Shown: piece by piece, positions 38,192 to 40,812 of the stretch
Position numbering within the stretch: position 1 is the first letter of the stretch
How the letters are laid out: each line of letters opens with the position of its first letter
Position numbers and translations under genes: made by a program
Notes under the pieces: model-generated
Databases searched by the model: none
The model's input: the letters and a program-made list of their open reading frames with translations, nothing else
What the model was told of the DNA's origin: nothing
Source: Candidatus Falkowbacteria bacterium RIFOXYA2_FULL_47_19
Lineage (GTDB): Bacteria > Patescibacteriota > Patescibacteriia > Patescibacteriales > UBA12075
DNA length: 40,812 nt
Direction of reading: 5' to 3'
NCBI GenBank assembly: GCA_001780275.1
Contig: MFGB01000020.1
Span: 1 to 40,812 of the forward strand

Positions 38192-40015
38192 TCACGTTCC
38201 ATAAAATTCATTTTCTACTAGTAAGCCGTAATTAAGTCCATAGCCAAATTCAAACAGCGGATCTTCCCCCTTCTCTTTTACGGCCTCCATCGATTTCGGC
38301 CAAGCTAAAGGCAGCTTGCCTTTAAAATCATACTTACCGGAAAGAACTTCCGCTATCCCATCTCCCTCCGAACCGGGAAGCCAGGCCATGACCACGGCAT
38401 CGGCCTGATTTATCACATCGGAGATTATGAGCGGTCGTCCGGCCAATACCAATAAAACCGTCTTTTTACTGTGCTTTTTGACCGATTCGATCACTTTGCG
38501 GTCCGATTCGGACAGCCCAAGATTCTCGGTGTCGCCAGCGCCTTCCGCGTATGGCTTCTCCGAGATAACGGCGATGCCGATATCAGCCTTTTCGGGGATA
38601 ATAAAATCTCCCTCCGCCTCAAAAGTAATATCGCAGTCGGGTAGCTCTCTTCTTAGTCCCTCCAGAATGCTCGTGCCGCCGGGTATCTTCCCTTCCCGGC
38701 CCTGCCATTCTATGGTCCAACCTCCGCTTTGCAGACCCACGTCATCTCCGCCCCTTCCCGCGAGAATCACGCTTTTTCCTTTTGTTATCGGTAAAACGCC
38801 TTCATTCTTAAGTAATACCAATGATTCTCTGACAGCTCGCCTGGCAACATTACGATGTTCCGGATTTCCCAGAACGTCGGGATCGGGATGCTTCGTGATC
38901 GAAACATTAAATAAGCCGATCGATTTTTTCGCGCGCAATATCCTTTCCACCGCATCATTAATCCTTGATTCGGGAATATCTCCGCTATTTACGGCTCGTA
39001 CCACGTTATCGATGAATTCTCCGTAATTTTCCGGAACCATGACCATGTCTATTCCGGCATTGATCGCCTCGACCGTATTGCGGTAATCATTGTCTGAAAT
39101 CTGGTCAATCGCCCCCCAATCCGAAACCAGAAAACCTTTAAAGTTCAAATGCTCTTTTAAAATATTGGTCAAAAGGCGTTTATTGGCGCTTATTTTTACG
39201 CCTTGCCAGGAAGAACGGGAAACCATAATACTCATAGCTCCGCTATTAACGGCTTTTTCGAACGGCTCAAGACTATCTCCTAACAATTCTTCTTCGCTCA
39301 GGGTTATCGCTCCCTGGTCCAGGAGATAGTCTTTCGAAGAGCCCCATTCCTCAAAACCTTCCCCCAAATAATGCTTAGGTGTAGCCAGGACGCCCGCTTC
39401 ATTCAAACCAAGAATATAGTGTCTCCCCAACTCGGAAACCAGCGCCTGGTCATTGCCGAAAGATTCATAAACCCGGCCCCACCGCATGTCCCGAGGCAAG
39501 GATAACACCGGCGCAAAATTCCAATTAGCCCCTGTTCCGAGCATCTCTTGTGCGGTAATAAACGCTGTTTCCCTGACAAGTTCCGAGCTTCGGGACGCTC
39601 CCAGTCCGATATTGTGAGGAAAGATCACGGCTCCTTCAACGTTATTATGACCATGTACCGCATCGACCCCGTAAAAAAGAGGTATACCGGTTCTGGACGC
39701 CAAAGCTTCCTTTTGGAAAGAATTGATCATCAGTCGCCAGGACTCGGGTGTATTCGGCACGGGGTAGCCTCCGCCGCCGCTCAATATGCCTCCGATCCCC
39801 TTTTTGCCGATATCATTTTTGTCTTTTATCGCATATTCAGCCACGAGGGTCATCTGTCCCGCTTTTTCCTCCAAACTCATGGAAGTGAGAATATCTCCGA
39901 TGTTTTCTTCGTCCGATCCCTTGGAATAGGTTCCGGGAGGCTTTGATTTGCCTAAACCCAGCCACATAAAAAACAAAAACAAAATTAGGATAAAAATCAT
40001 TATTTCGACTTTCAT
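38192..40015 (-). CDS. GH3 beta-glucosidase / glucan exohydrolase, membrane-anchored
   Basis: 607 residues with an N-terminal hydrophobic anchor (MIFILILFLFFMWLGLG) and two GH3 domains. The N-domain matches plant ExoI-type glucan glucohydrolases: YGVDAVHGHNNVEGAVIFPHNIGLGA, DMRWGRVYESFG, KHYLGEGF, and the nucleophile Asp299 in FLVSDWGAID. The C-domain has VISEKPYAEGAGD, the position of the acid/base Glu in that group. It should release glucose from beta-linked glucans outside the membrane. A beta-N-acetylhexosaminidase NagZ role is unlikely: there is no NagZ KHFPGHG motif. Monocistronic; no adjacent sugar transporter. Confidence 0.9.
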   Translation of the reverse strand: MKVEIMIFILILFLFFMWLGLGKSKPPGTYSKGSDEENIGDILTSMSLEEKAGQMTLVAEYAIKDKNDIGKKGIGGILSGGGGYPVPNTPESWRLMINSFQKEALASRTGIPLFYGVDAVHGHNNVEGAVIFPHNIGLGASRSSELVRETAFITAQEMLGTGANWNFAPVLSLPRDMRWGRVYESFGNDQALVSELGRHYILGLNEAGVLATPKHYLGEGFEEWGSSKDYLLDQGAITLSEEELLGDSLEPFEKAVNSGAMSIMVSRSSWQGVKISANKRLLTNILKEHLNFKGFLVSDWGAIDQISDNDYRNTVEAINAGIDMVMVPENYGEFIDNVVRAVNSGDIPESRINDAVERILRAKKSIGLFNVSITKHPDPDVLGNPEHRNVARRAVRESLVLLKNEGVLPITKGKSVILAGRGGDDVGLQSGGWTIEWQGREGKIPGGTSILEGLRRELPDCDITFEAEGDFIIPEKADIGIAVISEKPYAEGAGDTENLGLSESDRKVIESVKKHSKKTVLLVLAGRPLIISDVINQADAVVMAWLPGSEGDGIAEVLSGKYDFKGKLPLAWPKSMEAVKEKGEDPLFEFGYGLNYGLLVENEFYGT

Positions 40016-40158
40016 AATAAAAATACCGCTCTTTGATTTAGCTTAGCTTAACTTTATCCTAGATTGTTTAAATTTAAATTATAGTTTGATTATAAAATCG
40101 TAAACAGCCTTTTTTAAAAAATCCAAAAATGGTAAAATTAAACTGTAAACTTCAAACA

Positions 40159-40812
40159 ATGAAACTTTTGAATCAAAAATTGATCTGGGGTTTGTTTATT
40201 ATTTCCGTCGGATTCACGGTTATCGGAAACGCTTTCGACGCCGGATTGGGATCGGTCGCGGGCAAACCGCTCTTGCTCCTAAACTATGTTCTGCCCTTTT
40301 TAGCCGTTTACGCGCACGCTTTATACGTTTTGGGGACGGGCAGGAGCTTGTTTTTCCTGGGGTTATCGTTTTTTACCGGACTGTCATTCGAGATGATCGG
40401 CGTGAATTTCGGAACCGCCTTCGGCAGCTTTTACAGCTATGCCATGCCCGGCCCGTCTTTAGCGGGAGTGCCGTTGGTCATTCCGCTCTTCTGGTTCGTT
40501 TTTATCTACACCGTCTATGGGTCGGTAAACGCTTTTATCCGGATAAAAGGCGGAACGCTTCCCGTCCGGGGGACCGGCGGCTTCGGGTTCCTCTCCGCTC
40601 TCGTTCTCCTGGACGCTTTTTTGGTGACCGCGATCGATCTTGTTATGGAACCGGTCATGGTCGGCTGGGAAAAATGGACATGGACCGGGACCGGACCGTA
40701 TTTCGGCATCCCGACGGAAAATTTTCTGGGTTGGTTTCTGGTGGCCCTGATCGTTTCCGGGATTTACCGCGCCTTCGAATACTATAAACCCGGAAACGAG
40801 CCGGACAGGACG
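40159..40812 (+). CDS. Carotenoid biosynthesis protein, CruF/DUF422 family (partial)
   Basis: Incomplete: the open frame of 218 codons runs off the window end. Multi-helix membrane protein (about six hydrophobic segments) with family blocks SFEMIGVNFGTAFGSFYSY (76-94), LAGVPLVIPLFWFVF, AIDLVMEPVMV (158-168) and YFGIPTENFLGWF (181-193); Asp160 and Glu164 are of the polar type conserved in the family. Members include CruF (gamma-carotene 1',2'-hydratase) and the C50 bisanhydrobacterioruberin hydratase. No other carotenoid gene is in the window. Substrate is unknown. No SD; starts ATGAAACTT. Family confidence is good, function moderate. Confidence 0.78.
   Translation, partial: MKLLNQKLIWGLFIISVGFTVIGNAFDAGLGSVAGKPLLLLNYVLPFLAVYAHALYVLGTGRSLFFLGLSFFTGLSFEMIGVNFGTAFGSFYSYAMPGPSLAGVPLVIPLFWFVFIYTVYGSVNAFIRIKGGTLPVRGTGGFGFLSALVLLDAFLVTAIDLVMEPVMVGWEKWTWTGTGPYFGIPTENFLGWFLVALIVSGIYRAFEYYKPGNEPDRT

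Noticed and set aside
38427..39026. Plus-strand frame of 199 codons opposite the GH3 gene
   Set aside because: Low-complexity Ser/Pro-rich shadow of the GH3 coding strand, with no start signal.

Overview
The window (about 45% G+C by eye, standard genetic code) looks like chromosome from a Candidate Phyla Radiation (Patescibacteria) bacterium. The basis is the gene families and their style: a stand-alone Elp3-type radical SAM/GNAT enzyme, RNase J, membrane-anchored LysM/M23 and SBP_bac_5 proteins, an alpha-glucan cluster with two GlgA-type synthases, tRNA genes without encoded CCA, and many genes without a Shine-Dalgarno. An ABY1-type lineage is possible, but the sequence alone does not settle it. 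Gene density is high. Apart from tRNA-like debris and a 134-bp tandem repeat beside a GIY-YIG gene there is no obvious mobile DNA, and no CRISPR array.

Layout. 83-4478: elp3 (-), a secreted/membrane bactofilin-like protein (+) and a phosphohexomutase (+). 4584-9228: trpS plus a small gene (-), a hypothetical gene, an ornithine carbamoyltransferase-like gene, a DUF3147-like membrane protein, lgt and rpsT (+). 9332-14739: polA-murD-holA (-). 14821-20395: small hypothetical, cell-wall and membrane genes, tRNA-Ala, a LysM-M23 peptidase, RNase J and tRNA-Leu (-). 20434-24012: a peptide-binding protein, secG and infC-rpmI-rplT (-). 24178-26249: a lipoprotein phosphatase, tRNA-Gly with tRNA debris, and two exported or membrane hypotheticals. 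26308-36349: yebC-ruvC followed by a seven-gene alpha-glucan cluster (glgA-like, GH57, kinase-like, PHP, debranching-like, GT4, glgA-like) (-). 36585-38101: smpB, ssrA (tmRNA), the tandem repeat and GIY-YIG. 38192-40812: a GH3 beta-glucosidase-like gene (-) and a carotenoid-biosynthesis-like gene (CruF/DUF422) cut by the window end.

The most unusual signal is a family of degenerate repeats with a strict 7-bp period. Between genes, each array lies in a gap between co-directional genes and ends 1-21 nt before a start codon (7648, 8048, 10354, 11909, 35427; weaker at 34879). At three of these loci the array is paired with an inverted partner, so the mRNA could fold into a long stem ending next to the start codon. 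Three more arrays lie in frame inside elp3, in loops where they encode 7-residue repeats. I know of no description of this in such bacteria; the nearest analogues are cyanobacterial heptanucleotide STRRs and Rickettsia palindromic elements.

Other points: a tmRNA with an apparent 22-residue tag, tRNA-Gly debris split by a GC-rich palindrome, very short 5' leaders on trpS and polA, and a contrast between SD-less core genes and strongly SD-led accessory genes.
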